Assembly (NCBI GenBank): GCA_002419215.1
Contig: DIFQ01000053.1
Location: 1-37,622, forward strand
Source: Syntrophaceae bacterium UBA5744
GTDB taxonomy: Bacteria > Desulfobacterota > Syntrophia > Syntrophales > UBA2192
Length of the DNA: 37,622 nt
Reading direction: 5' to 3'
Under the pieces are notes generated by a model. The model was not told the DNA's origin, searched no databases, and was given only the letters and a program-made list of their open reading frames with translations. A program made the translations under genes and the position numbers. Positions 6,708-13,873 of this stretch are shown here, piece after piece. Within the stretch, counting starts at the first letter, position 1. The number at the start of each line of letters is the position of its first letter.

Positions 6708-6834
6708 CGGAGGGGAAGAGGAGTCGTACTGGGGAAGGGAACCACTGAGACGCTCTGTTCCGGAGGGGACATTGAGAATACTGCGGGAACAACAAGCCCG
6801 GACGAGGTGAACTTGCACTTTGTCGGGCTTTTTT
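6708..6834 (+). ncRNA. Candidate GGA-rich small RNA
   Basis: The unit is about 127 nt between a good promoter (6673-6701) and an intrinsic terminator. The terminator stem is GCCCG (6796-6800) with CGGGC (6824-6828), extended after a bulged G by ACGAGGTG/CACTTTGT, with a T-run at 6829-6834. It holds nine GGA triplets: at 6709, 6714, 6720, 6733, 6738, 6762, 6767, 6786 and 6800. Several are in AGGGGA or AGGGA context, as in CsrA/RsmA-sequestering RNAs of the CsrB/RsmZ type. It could instead be a leader of the gene at 6926, whose start is 92 bp past the terminator. Confidence 0.5.
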
Positions 6835-6925
6835 ATTTCGGGCATCTATGTTTTAGTTGGATGAATCTTTTTGCTTCAGTCATCTGAATTCAAGTTGTCA
6901 TTCGTTTGTGGCGGGAGGTTGGTAA

Positions 6926-7924
6926 ATGCCTCGTATGGCTGAACCTATCATAATGAATCACAGAGTCGATCTCTATATCCCTTCGCATTGCATATGCACC
7001 GGAATCCTGCCTGAGAACCTTCGGTCGAACGTTATCGAAGCGGTCAAGGAACATTTCGATAACTGGTTCGGCGGGCACTCGGAGATTCCGATATCCGGCG
7101 ATTGGCGTCTTCCCGACGGCACGATCTCCAGGGAAGAGGTCACCGATATATTCTCCTTCTGTTCAGGTGAAGCGCTTGGGGAACATCAGGAAGACGTGGA
7201 TCGCCTGGCGGTGGATGTTGCCAACAGATTGACCCAGGATCGAGTGCTCCGCGCATTTGATAATCTTAATGTTGCCTTGTGGCCAAACACCTGTGCGGAA
7301 CTAAAACCGAAGAAAAATTGTGCGTGCACAGGAGGGATAGCAACATCAGATCTTGGCATTGCAGCCAAACCCATTGCCCTGAAGAAAGCCGATACGCTTT
7401 CTAAAATGCTGATTATTCAAGGGCTCCTGCGTGATTTTCGCACCGTGGAGCATGCGCGCAGGCTGTTCTGCGATGTCTTAAATCACGACTATGCCGCCAG
7501 CGCGCTGCCAACGGTAAACTGGCCTGATGTTGCGCGCTCACTGCTGATTGGCCAGCCCACCCTGTTAGCGGAAAAAGACGGCTTTAAAATAGTATATCTG
7601 CGCACATCCTTGGATGAATTGCGTAAAGCTGCGGAGCGCAGGGTTATTCAACGTATCTTCAAAGATGATCCGACATTCCGGGGACTATTCGTGGTAAGCG
7701 ACCAGGCACAGAAAGCGTGGGAACTTATTAATGTGAAGACCCATGGAGGGGACGCCAGGCGATTGATATTGAGGAGAATGCGCGTCGGTCTTGACGCTGT
7801 ACGAACTGTGACCGAACGCCTCGCGACACTCGAAATCAGCGAAGCGGAGGAAGCCTTTGTAAAGGCAGATGAGCTGCAAAGCCGACACGATACCGCATTT
7901 GATGCAGAAGCAGCTGAATCTTGA
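6926..7924 (+). CDS. Truncated restriction-methylase-like protein (N-terminal part only)
   Basis: The product is 332 aa. Residues about 10-110 (RVDLYIPS, DNWFGGHSEIPISGDWRLPDG) look like a small domain also found alone near restriction systems. Residues about 195-325 (GFKIVYLRTSLDELRKAAERRVIQRIF, FVVSDQAQKAWELINVK, RRLILRRMRVGLDAVRTVTERLATL) resemble the N-terminus of Eco57I-type DNA methyltransferase/restriction proteins. In those proteins the HDxAFDVE motif leads into the methylase core. Here the frame stops just after the matching HDTAFDAEAAES, so no SAM-binding or nuclease motif is present. The sequence is less GC-rich than its neighbours, which suggests acquired DNA. GGGAGG precedes ATG 6926. 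It may be a remnant or a stand-alone regulator; recognition is moderate. Confidence 0.55.
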   Translation: MPRMAEPIIMNHRVDLYIPSHCICTGILPENLRSNVIEAVKEHFDNWFGGHSEIPISGDWRLPDGTISREEVTDIFSFCSGEALGEHQEDVDRLAVDVANRLTQDRVLRAFDNLNVALWPNTCAELKPKKNCACTGGIATSDLGIAAKPIALKKADTLSKMLIIQGLLRDFRTVEHARRLFCDVLNHDYAASALPTVNWPDVARSLLIGQPTLLAEKDGFKIVYLRTSLDELRKAAERRVIQRIFKDDPTFRGLFVVSDQAQKAWELINVKTHGGDARRLILRRMRVGLDAVRTVTERLATLEISEAEEAFVKADELQSRHDTAFDAEAAES

Positions 7925-7978
7925 AAAGCCAGGCACAGTTATTCCCCCGGAGCATCCTTTATTCATTCAATCCCCGGG

Positions 7979-8518
7979 TCATTTCACTCCCACGACGCGC
8001 ATCAGGAAGAGAACCAGGCTCCCGATGGTCAGCATTGCCGAGAAGACGATGCCGAGCACGAAGGCCATGCTGCGGGCAAGATGGGGCCGGGTGAAGACCA
8101 TCCGGTGCTCCGTGTCCGATGGCCGTTCATCCCCCGGGCCCCGGCTCTCGAATACGTGGCGGCCCGGCTGGGCGATCTCATAGACCCTCAGTTCCATGAT
8201 CGCTTTCGATAAACCGGATGTGGATGATCGGAACAGGACAGGCCGGCTCCGCACCACCCTCCCGTCGGGGCCCGTCAGCTCATACTCCAGGTTCGCAAAT
8301 CGCCGGCTCAAGATGGGCCCCTCCATGCAGAGGACCACGCTGCCTTCCAGGGCAAAGTCGATCTCCTGGCGGTCGAGGAGGGGGAGGCTGACGAGGCGGG
8401 TCTCTTTCTCCGCCTTGATCACGCCGGTGATGCATCGGACAAGCAGCAGGACCGAAAGGATAAACACCGGCACGGAGATCCAGATGCCGTACTTGTAGAG
8501 GAAGGACAGGAAAGCCAT
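7979..8518 (-). CDS. Membrane protein of unknown function
   Basis: The product is about 179 aa. A hydrophobic N-terminal helix (residues 3-29, FLSFLYKYGIWISVPVFIL...) and a C-terminal helical hairpin region (about 150-175, ARSMAFVLGIVFSAML..LVLFLM) flank a central, probably beta-rich extramembrane domain of about 115 residues. No named family was recognised. ATG 8518 is preferred because GGTGAG lies just before it; GTG 8524, two codons upstream, is an alternative. It follows the exported protein gene at 8574-9185 by about 55 bp on the same strand, so the two may act together at the envelope. Confidence 0.6.
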   Translation of the reverse strand: MAFLSFLYKYGIWISVPVFILSVLLLVRCITGVIKAEKETRLVSLPLLDRQEIDFALEGSVVLCMEGPILSRRFANLEYELTGPDGRVVRSRPVLFRSSTSGLSKAIMELRVYEIAQPGRHVFESRGPGDERPSDTEHRMVFTRPHLARSMAFVLGIVFSAMLTIGSLVLFLMRVVGVK

Positions 8519-8573
8519 GCTCACCGCCGTTTGTTTGCCCGCCGCGGGGTTTCAGCGACTCCGATGAAGAGCC

Positions 8574-9185
8574 TTATCGTTTCTCGAGGTTGAACCAGAC
8601 CATCGCATCGAAGGGCACCTTTCCCGGCAAATCCTTTCCCCGGTACAGGGGCACATCCCGGAAGCGCCCGACCAGCACCTTTTCGACGATCGCCGACTTG
8701 ATCGTGTAGCCGCTGTCACCGAAGGCCTCCTCGAAGGGCGCCGTGACATCCCTGTTCGAGAGAATGGCCGGGACGTATTTGTAGAGGTTCATGGACACGG
8801 GCTTTCCCTTCTTCCGGTCCCACTGCGGGTCGTTATAGGCCGTAACCGCAAGGTACTCGGACAGCCAGGGATAGTCGACAAGCCGGCCAAGGTACAGGGA
8901 GGTATAGACCCCCTGGAGCTTCTGCGGGTCCGGGAAAACGGCTCGCAGGATCGTCTGCACGGACTCTTTCGTTGCATGACAGGCGGGGGGGCCGGGATGG
9001 ACTCGAAGCCTCAGCATGCGGGCCTGGTCGTCGGCTTCCACGCGGAGCGAACAGGTCCCATCCTCCACGGAGAGGATCAATCGCTGCTGGTAGGCCGTGC
9101 AAACGGCCGGGAAGACGAGGAACAGCGCAAGGAGGCAGCAGAAGAGGGAGCGCCCCGGAGATGTTGCCGTATTGCCGGAGGCCAT
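8574..9185 (-). CDS. Exported hypothetical protein
   Basis: The product is 203 aa with a signal peptide (about residues 8-29, SPGRSLFCCLLALFLVFPAVCTA), so it is predicted periplasmic. The mature part has two Cys (in GTCSLRVE and PPACHATKE) that could form a disulfide. It ends with a strand-like GKVPFDAMVWFNLEKR. No family was recognised. ATG 9185 is chosen because AGGAGGGG lies just upstream. The first 15 bases of the gene and its ribosome binding site are part of a 38-bp sequence repeated exactly at 9323-9360. It is followed by a membrane protein gene on the same strand. Confidence 0.6.
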   Translation of the reverse strand: MASGNTATSPGRSLFCCLLALFLVFPAVCTAYQQRLILSVEDGTCSLRVEADDQARMLRLRVHPGPPACHATKESVQTILRAVFPDPQKLQGVYTSLYLGRLVDYPWLSEYLAVTAYNDPQWDRKKGKPVSMNLYKYVPAILSNRDVTAPFEEAFGDSGYTIKSAIVEKVLVGRFRDVPLYRGKDLPGKVPFDAMVWFNLEKR

Positions 9186-9360
9186 GACGAGTCCCCTCCT
9201 TCCGATGGCGATGAAGCGGCGGCACACCCGCTTTCAGGCCGCACTATACACCATAATCGCGCCCCTCGAACCGGATATTTCCGCCGCATTGCATTTTGGG
9301 AATGAGGAATGTAGACTTCTGCATTGCCGGAGGCCATGACGAGTCCCCTCCTTCCGATGG
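9171..9360. repeat. Exact 38-bp direct repeat around a gene start
   Basis: The 38-bp sequence at 9171-9208, covering the start codon and Shine-Dalgarno region of the minus-strand gene, recurs exactly at 9323-9360, offset by 152 bp. The second copy has an intact RBS-ATG pair but no matching coding region behind it. Between them lies GCATTGCATTTTGGGAATGAGG, which is related to sequence at 24006-24030. Confidence 0.85.
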
Positions 9361-9477
9361 GATGTTGTCGGGGACAGGGGAGAAAAGGGGGACATTCCCC
9401 TTTTCCCGAGCCGGGCGCGGGATTCTGATGGAGTTGCATTACCGTTATGGTAGGATGAAGCAGCCGGAGATCGGACG

Positions 9478-9600
9478 ATGCCGGGGATCGATTACAGCGC
9501 CGTCCGCATCGGCCGGAAACGGGTTCAGATGCTGACGGAGGCGAATCCGGGAGTCAAGTCTCTGCATGCGAAAATAAAAAGACGGATCAGTCAAGGATAA
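9478..9600 (+). CDS. Possible 40-aa peptide
   Basis: A short frame starting at ATG 9478, with GGAGA nine bases upstream, encodes a basic 40-residue peptide (MPGIDYSAVRIGRKRVQML..., ending KIKRRISQG). It ends exactly at the TAA directly before the large palindrome at 9602. No family was recognised. It may be the remains of a longer gene cut by the palindromic element, or chance. Confidence 0.25.
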   Translation: MPGIDYSAVRIGRKRVQMLTEANPGVKSLHAKIKRRISQG

Positions 9601-9601
9601 A

Positions 9602-9832
9602 CGGGCTGTTGCCCCAAGGCACTTGAGCAAGATTCTTCCTGCGAATAGACGGTTTTGGACCGCTCTAACGCTTGCTTCACTGCAGGCGCAAAAACTCGCC
9701 CTTCGGGCTCAAACAGTTTGCGCTGCGGGCGTTTCGCTTCGCGAAGAGCGGTTAACCAAAACGCGCCTAACTTCGCTATCCAGAATCCCGCTCAAGCGCA
9801 TTATGAAGAAAAGAGATTTGGGCAACAGCCCG
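9602..9832. repeat. 231-bp imperfect palindrome, MITE-like
   Basis: The terminal arms CGGGCTGTTGCCC (9602-9614) and GGGCAACAGCCCG (9820-9832) are perfect inverses. Further nested pairs fall in order: CTTGAGC (9622-9628) with GCTCAAG (9790-9796), GATTCT (9631-9636) with AGAATC (9782-9787), GTTTTGG (9652-9658) with CCAAAAC (9756-9762), and CCGCTC (9660-9665) with GAGCGG (9746-9751). The whole unit can form one long hairpin. It carries no transposase and no clear target duplication. Confidence 0.8.
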
Positions 9833-9881
9833 CATAGATTTGACCCAGGAAAGACAGAAAGACAAGGGGGTGAGGGTGACG

Positions 9882-10448
9882 ATGAACGCAGACTCGGCCA
9901 TGATATTCGACGCCATTGAATATGCGGCTCGTGCTCATCGGGATCACTTCAGAAAGGGAACACGGATACCCTATATCGTCCATCTCATCAGTGTAGCCAA
10001 GATTCTCATTGAGTATGACTGTACGGAAGAGGTCATCGTCGCGGGCTTGCTGCACGACACGGTCGAAGACACCTCGATCACTCTCGAAGACATCCGCAGG
10101 TCGTTTGGAGAGAAAGTGGTCAGGCTTGTGGAGGCAGCGTCTGAACCCGACAAATCGGACACCTGGGAAAACCGAAAGAGACACACCATCGAATATTTGA
10201 AAACGGCGCCCATGGATGCGCTTCTTCTCTCTTGCGCCGACAAGCTGGATAACATTCGAAGCATCAAGGAAGACTACGAGAGATTCGGCGAATCGGTATG
10301 GAAACGGTTTCGCAGGGCAAAGGACTCCCAGAACTGGTATTACAGCGCTCTTGCAGATGTCTTTGTGAACCGGGCAGAGGGCGAACCCGGCGCCACCTTG
10401 TTCAGGCAGTTCAATTATGAAGTGAGACAGGTCTTTCCGAAGGAATAA
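9882..10448 (+). CDS. HD-domain protein, (p)ppGpp hydrolase-like
   Basis: The product is 188 aa with the signature of the RelA/SpoT hydrolase domain: His34 (PYIVHLISVA), His58-Asp59 in GLLHDTVEDT, and CADKLDNIRSI further on. These form the metal site that removes pyrophosphate from (p)ppGpp in the SpoT/small alarmone hydrolase families. There is no synthetase, TGS or ACT domain, so it is a stand-alone hydrolase-type protein. The substrate could be another nucleotide. ATG 9882 follows AAGGGGGTGAGG; an upstream TTG at 9840 is less likely. It lies directly after the 231-bp palindrome. Confidence 0.82.
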   Translation: MNADSAMIFDAIEYAARAHRDHFRKGTRIPYIVHLISVAKILIEYDCTEEVIVAGLLHDTVEDTSITLEDIRRSFGEKVVRLVEAASEPDKSDTWENRKRHTIEYLKTAPMDALLLSCADKLDNIRSIKEDYERFGESVWKRFRRAKDSQNWYYSALADVFVNRAEGEPGATLFRQFNYEVRQVFPKE

Positions 10449-10633
10449 TGTGAGAAGGAGGCAGGTCTTGCGGGCTGCTTCGCAGCAAGGACAAAGAAGT
10501 GTCTAAGTGTCTGAGGGCTTGAGTGTCTGAGTGAAAGAAGAAAGTGACCGGTGGGCAGTGAACAGTGGGGGAGGAAAAACGGGCCTCGGAAAGAGAGCAG
10601 ACTGCAAATGGCAGCTGCATGGGGGGGAGTAAG
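10449..10633. repeat. Intergenic repeats: hairpin family copy and GTGTCTGAG iterations
   Basis: The stem GCTGC (10474-10478), loop TTC and GCAGC (10482-10486) is a copy of the 3'-end hairpin family. It is followed by repeated (A)GTGTCTGAG words and by AGTGACCGGTGGGCAGTGAACAG. This is the same order of modules as at 15430-15500 and 23459-23515. Confidence 0.7.
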
Positions 10634-11053
10634 ATGGCCGGGGTCAGCTTTGATGATGTAGAAAATGCATTTCATTTCGTGAGCGCCGCGCCTTACGGAA
10701 CCAGTGCCGCTTACCTCAACGTGGAGACGGGAGAGATTTTTTATCAGTCGGAGATGACGGGCATTGACGAACTCGACGGCAAAAAGATGAATTGGGATCA
10801 AATGATAGAGATTCCCCATAAGAATGATCTTGATCTGGGCCAATCGCTTGTCTACGAGTTTGTCGACGTCAACCGACCCGATGCCCGTCACCAGGTGCGT
10901 GACATGTTCACACGAAGGGGGGCTTACGGTCGCTTCAAAGAGTTTCTTGCATCAAACGATCTGCTTGAGACCTGGTATCGGTTTGAGAATGAGCGAGAGC
11001 AGCAGGCCCTCCGGCACTGGTGTGAGGAGAATGGGGTCCCCTTGTCGGATTAA
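10634..11053 (+). CDS. UPF0158 family protein
   Basis: The product is 139 aa and is recognised as UPF0158. It starts with SFDDVENAFHFV, has a mid-region MIEIPHKNDLDLGQSLVYEFV, and ends with the family's hallmark RRGAYGRFKEFLASNDLLETWYRFENEREQ-type helical segment and HWCEENGVPL. Function is unknown; it is soluble and acidic. ATG 10634 is preceded by GGGGGGGAG. An N-terminally truncated relative lies at 4958-5173. It is flanked on both sides by repeats and looks monocistronic. Confidence 0.85.
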   Translation: MAGVSFDDVENAFHFVSAAPYGTSAAYLNVETGEIFYQSEMTGIDELDGKKMNWDQMIEIPHKNDLDLGQSLVYEFVDVNRPDARHQVRDMFTRRGAYGRFKEFLASNDLLETWYRFENEREQQALRHWCEENGVPLSD

Positions 11054-11624
11054 CAGCAGTGGAACCCGAATCCGGCGATAAGAAGCAGAAACGCGGTTTG
11101 AACGGGTCATTGCGAGCCCCTGACCCCGTCTGGGGACGGGGTTATCGATGGAAGAAACACCTTCTCCCCTTCGCGGGAGAGGACTCTTTCCAAATTTTCC
11201 CTCTCCCCTGGCGGGAGAGGGCAGGGGTGAGGGGGTCTTGAAATCATTCACCCTCCCCTTTATCCCCTCCCGTCAAGGGAGGGGAAACTTGAGGGCTGTT
11301 TCTTAGGAGCCACGGACCCCGTCCGGGGAAGGGGTTATCGATTGAAGAACAGTTCCTTAAAATCCTCCCCGGCCCTCCTATGGGAAACATTACCTCAATT
11401 TCCCTCTCCCTCTGGAGGCCGCTTCCCTAATCTCCCTCTCCCTTGAGGGGAGAGGGTCGGGGTGAGGGTGAATGCCTCTCCTTCATCTTGTTGGAGAGGG
11501 CCAGGGTGAGGGTGAAAGAAGGTGCGGGGAACATTCCTCACCTCAATCCTCTCCCTCGGCGGGGAGAGGAAGATTAGGGAATGGGGTTTTCTCAGGGGGA
11601 TTTCAGTCAACGGACAGCTGAAAT
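11054..11624. repeat. Composite CTCTCCC-type repeat block
   Basis: The composite element runs about 11118-11350. It opens with CCCCGTCTGGGGACGGGG and GGTTATCGATGGAAGAAAC, then has two CTCTCCC/GGGAGAG hairpins, a CCCCTCCCGTCAAGGGAGGGG hairpin and GGGCTGTTTCTTAGGAGC. Two more CTCTCCC-type units follow (11400-11500 and 11540-11580). The same composite is inverted at 16871-17040 and 23777-23966. No gene is seen. Confidence 0.85.
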
Positions 11625-11653
11625 GGCCGCCCTTTCAATGAGGGTGGCCTTTT
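11625..11653 (+). terminator. Hairpin terminator ahead of the acyltransferase gene
   Basis: GGCCGCCCT (11625-11633) pairs with AGGGTGGCC (11641-11649) through one G-U pair, with a seven-base loop and TTTT. Its position, 26 bp before the acyltransferase start, would insulate that gene from upstream read-through or serve as an attenuator. Closely similar hairpins lie at 27462 and 32392. Confidence 0.6.
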
Positions 11654-11678
11654 GGCCGGAAGGGTATTTGATCATTCA

Positions 11679-12476
11679 ATGAATACAATCGTCGCGAAAT
11701 TTCTCGGATACCTGCTGACGCCCCTGTACCTTCTTGTTTTTGGGCTCCTGCTTGTTGTCTTCCATCCCGTGCAGATGATCTGCAGGAGCATCGGGGGGTA
11801 TGGGGCGCACAAGAAATCAGTCGATATGCTGAATCTCCTGATCATCAAAAGCCTGTTCATCCTGGGGACGGGTATCTCGTTCAGGGGTCTTGAAGCGCTG
11901 CCCAAGGACCGGCCCATCATCCTGATTTCCAACCATCAGAGCCTGTTCGATATTCCGCCTATCGTATGGGGATTTCGCAAGCATCACCCGAAGTTCATTG
12001 CCAAGATTGAGTTGGGGAAAGGCATCCCGAGCATATCCTACAATTTACGGCATGGCGGATCGGCCTTGATCGACCGGGGCAAACCGCTGCAATCCGTCAG
12101 GGAGATCGGAAAGCTGGGCCGGTACATAGAACAGAATCGCTACGCCGTGGTCATCTTTCCCGAGGGCACCCGGACAAGAGACGGGAAAATGAAGGCGTTC
12201 CTTCCCGCAGGAGTCGATGCCCTGTTGAAAGCATCTCCTTCCGCGCTGGTCGTTCCGCTTGCCATCGACGGCACGTACGAACTGACGAAAAAGGGATTGT
12301 ACCCCATGTCTTTCGGGGTCAGGATCACGCTTACGGTCCTTGCCCCGATTGCACCGGGCACCCTCACCGTGGAGGAAATCGTCATGAAAGCGGAGAATAT
12401 GATCAGGGAGGCCCTGGAAAAATCGGGCCGAAAAAAAACGGGGTCAGACTTTCATATTGATATTCGGGCACTATGA
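11679..12476 (+). CDS. Lysophospholipid (1-acylglycerol-3-phosphate) acyltransferase family
   Basis: The product is about 265 aa of the PlsC/LPLAT family, which transfers acyl groups to lysophosphatidate or related acceptors at the inner membrane. Two N-terminal hydrophobic segments (about 8-35 and 50-65) precede the catalytic HX4D motif (NHQSLFD, His86 and Asp91). The acceptor-binding EGTRTRDGKMKAF starts at Glu162. The start at ATG 11679 is preferred; an upstream TTG at 11652 falls inside the terminator. The last eleven residues (about TGSDFHIDIRAL) are encoded by the GGGGTCAGACTT repeat at 12440, so the natural end has probably been replaced. Phosphatidic acid synthesis is the likeliest role. 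Confidence 0.87.
   Translation: MNTIVAKFLGYLLTPLYLLVFGLLLVVFHPVQMICRSIGGYGAHKKSVDMLNLLIIKSLFILGTGISFRGLEALPKDRPIILISNHQSLFDIPPIVWGFRKHHPKFIAKIELGKGIPSISYNLRHGGSALIDRGKPLQSVREIGKLGRYIEQNRYAVVIFPEGTRTRDGKMKAFLPAGVDALLKASPSALVVPLAIDGTYELTKKGLYPMSFGVRITLTVLAPIAPGTLTVEEIVMKAENMIREALEKSGRKKTGSDFHIDIRAL
12440..12467 (+). repeat. GGGGTCAGACTT dispersed repeat, copy 1
   Basis: GGGGTCAGACTTTCATATTG and the following ATATT lie inside the 3' end of the acyltransferase coding frame. A nearly identical direct copy is at 12999-13024, and a further copy is at 23410-23436. Such GGGGTCAGGTCTT words are known as REP-like repeats linked to IS200-like RAYT transposases in some bacteria; no such gene is in this window. 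Confidence 0.75.
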
Positions 12477-12546
12477 TTTCTTGACGGGGCGAGGAAAAGG
12501 GACAGGCCCGTTTCCCTCGCCCATGCCCTGAGCCAGGCGGTGGGTG

Positions 12547-12858
12547 TTACGCAGCGTAGGGACGGACTTCCTTCCTGATCCGGTCGGCACTCCGGTCCTC
12601 TGCCACGTCGAGATCATAATGACCCTGCAGGTTCATCCAGAACTGCGACGACGTGCCGAAGTAACGGGACAGCCGGATCGCCGTATCGGCGGTGATCGCC
12701 CGCTTGCCGTGCACGATCTCGTTGATTCGCTTCGGGGGGACGGCAAGGCTCTTTGCGAGTCGATACTGGCTGATCCCCATCGGTTCGAGGAACTCCTCGC
12801 GCAGGATCTCACCGGGGTGAATGGGGGGCAGTTTTTTGTCTTCATGGCTTCTCCTCAA
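12547..12858 (-). CDS. higA: HigA-type antitoxin
   Basis: The product is a 103-aa XRE-family DNA-binding antitoxin. The signature PPIHPGEILREEFLEPMGISQYRLAK (about residues 11-36), INEIVHGKRAITADTAIRLSRYFGTS (helix-turn-helix) and QFWMNLQ are typical of HigA. The likely start is TTG 12858, which overlaps the stop of the preceding higB remnant in a TTGA arrangement, the normal toxin-first order of higBA. The antitoxin frame is complete, while its toxin partner lacks the N-terminal half. It would therefore be an orphan antitoxin that may still repress promoters or neutralise other HigB toxins. Confidence 0.87.
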   Translation of the reverse strand: MRRSHEDKKLPPIHPGEILREEFLEPMGISQYRLAKSLAVPPKRINEIVHGKRAITADTAIRLSRYFGTSSQFWMNLQGHYDLDVAEDRSADRIRKEVRPYAA

Positions 12859-12998
12859 TGGTAATCCACGATCTCCACGTCGTGGGCGTCATTATCTTTC
12901 CAGTGGAAACAGATCCGCCACTGATCGTTGATCCGGATGCTGTGTTGGCCCTTTCTGCTTCCCGCAAGCGCCTCGAGTCTATTTCCCGTAAAAAAGAC
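12855..12998 (-). pseudogene. higB: HigB/RelE toxin, 5' end lost
   Basis: Reading the minus strand from 12995 to the TGA at 12857-12855 gives 46 residues matching the C-terminal half of HigB: FFTGNRLEALAG, then GQHSIRINDQWRICFHWKD and VEIVDYH. A full HigB is about 92 aa. The frame loses similarity exactly where the GGGTCAGACTT repeat (12999-13024) begins, and no start codon with a ribosome binding site exists upstream. The catalytic-core segment kept (RINDQWRICF) is not enough for an active fold, so this is a pseudogene. Confidence 0.8.
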
Positions 12999-13024
12999 AG
13001 GGTCAGACTTTCATATTGATATTT
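12999..13024 (+). repeat. GGGGTCAGACTT dispersed repeat, copy 2, at the higB breakpoint
   Basis: AGGGTCAGACTTTCATATTG plus ATATT is the same orientation and sequence as copy 1 at 12440, one base aside. It marks the point where higB homology ends. The two copies bracket the higA-higB segment as direct repeats. Confidence 0.8.
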
Positions 13025-13119
13025 GGAAGGCGCGGCGTGATGTAGGCGGCTGCTGGCCTGTGAAAGAGAAATGACCGGCTGCCGGCAGGAGGGGGCTGAA
13101 GGGGTATGCAAGACATCTC

Positions 13120-13148
13120 TTGATATTCAAGGGTTTAAGCATTATAAA
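13120..13148 (+). promoter_or_regulatory. Sigma-70-type promoter before the injection-tube genes
   Basis: TTGATA (13120-13125), a 17-bp spacer and TATAAA (13143-13148) are close to consensus. Predicted initiation is near 13155, which gives a leader of about 180 nt to the tube gene at 13336. Confidence 0.7.
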
Positions 13149-13154
13149 ACCATC

Positions 13155-13268
13155 ATGCATTGGATGGGTGGCGTATAGATAAGGCTGCAATGACCCTCTG
13201 ACACAAGGGAGGGATGCGATGGATCGACGACCAAGACCCCGTTGCTCGGCTGAGAGCGGGGTATTTTT
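13155..13268 (+). ncRNA. Leader transcript or small RNA ending in a terminator
   Basis: Between the promoter and the tube gene lies an intrinsic terminator. Its stem is ACCCCG (13236-13241) with CGGGGT (13257-13262), an inner CTC/GAG pairing and ATTTTT. Transcripts starting at about 13155 would be about 114 nt unless they read through. No known leader class is recognised. Confidence 0.45.
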
Positions 13269-13335
13269 GTGTCCGCCGGCAGCCGGTCCCATCGACGCCA
13301 TGATGTAAACCATGGAAAGAGAGGAGGAGACCTTT

Positions 13336-13860
13336 ATGGCACAATTCACCGTCAACCCGGAACGTTTTGATCCCTACAAGAACTTCAAGTTCAGGGTCAA
13401 ATGGGATGGAAGATACGTGGCGGGGGTGAGCAAAGTCAGCGCACTGGTCAGAAGGACGCAGGTTCTCCAGCATCGCGAAGGCGGAGACCCGAGCAGCACC
13501 CGCAAGTCCCCGGGCCTGACCGAGTACGAACCGATCACGCTCGAGAGAGGAGTGACCCACGACCGGGAGTTCGAGCGATGGGCCAACAAGGTTTGGAACT
13601 ACGGTGCGGGCCTGGGCTCGGAAGTCTCGCTCCGCGATTTCCGCAAGGACGTCGTCCTCGAATTCTACAACGAGGCCGGGCAGCTGGCGATCGCCTACAA
13701 AATCTACCGCTGCTGGGTGTCGGAGTATGAAGCCCTGCCCGCACTGGATGCGAACCACCCCGGCGTGGCCATCCAGAAGATCACCCTGGTCCACGAAGGG
13801 TGGGAGCGGGATTACGCGGTGCAGGAGCCTGCGGAGCCCTCCTTCACCGAGCCTGCGTGA
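13336..13860 (+). CDS. Phage-tail / contractile injection tube protein (gp19-like)
   Basis: The product is 174 aa with the pattern of the T4 gp19-like tail tube family found in phages and extracellular contractile injection systems: DPYKNFKFRVKWDGRYVAGVSKVSAL at the start, then TEYEPITLERGVTHDREFERWANKVW and a C-terminal IQKITLVHEGWERDY. These subunits stack as hexamers to form the inner tube. GAGGAGGAG precedes ATG 13336. No sheath, baseplate, spike or ATPase genes are in the window, so the gene pair is an orphan here. It is 13 bp from the next gene and has its own promoter. Confidence 0.85.
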   Translation: MAQFTVNPERFDPYKNFKFRVKWDGRYVAGVSKVSALVRRTQVLQHREGGDPSSTRKSPGLTEYEPITLERGVTHDREFERWANKVWNYGAGLGSEVSLRDFRKDVVLEFYNEAGQLAIAYKIYRCWVSEYEALPALDANHPGVAIQKITLVHEGWERDYAVQEPAEPSFTEPA

Positions 13861-13873
13861 CAAGGGGCAATTT

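Noticed and set aside
6796..6834. Mini-ykkC/guanidine-III-like hairpin because of CCGGACGAGGTG
   Set aside because: Only one hairpin with a long loop and T-run is present, while this class needs two ACGR-loop hairpins and no terminator-only form. The resemblance is a short chance string.
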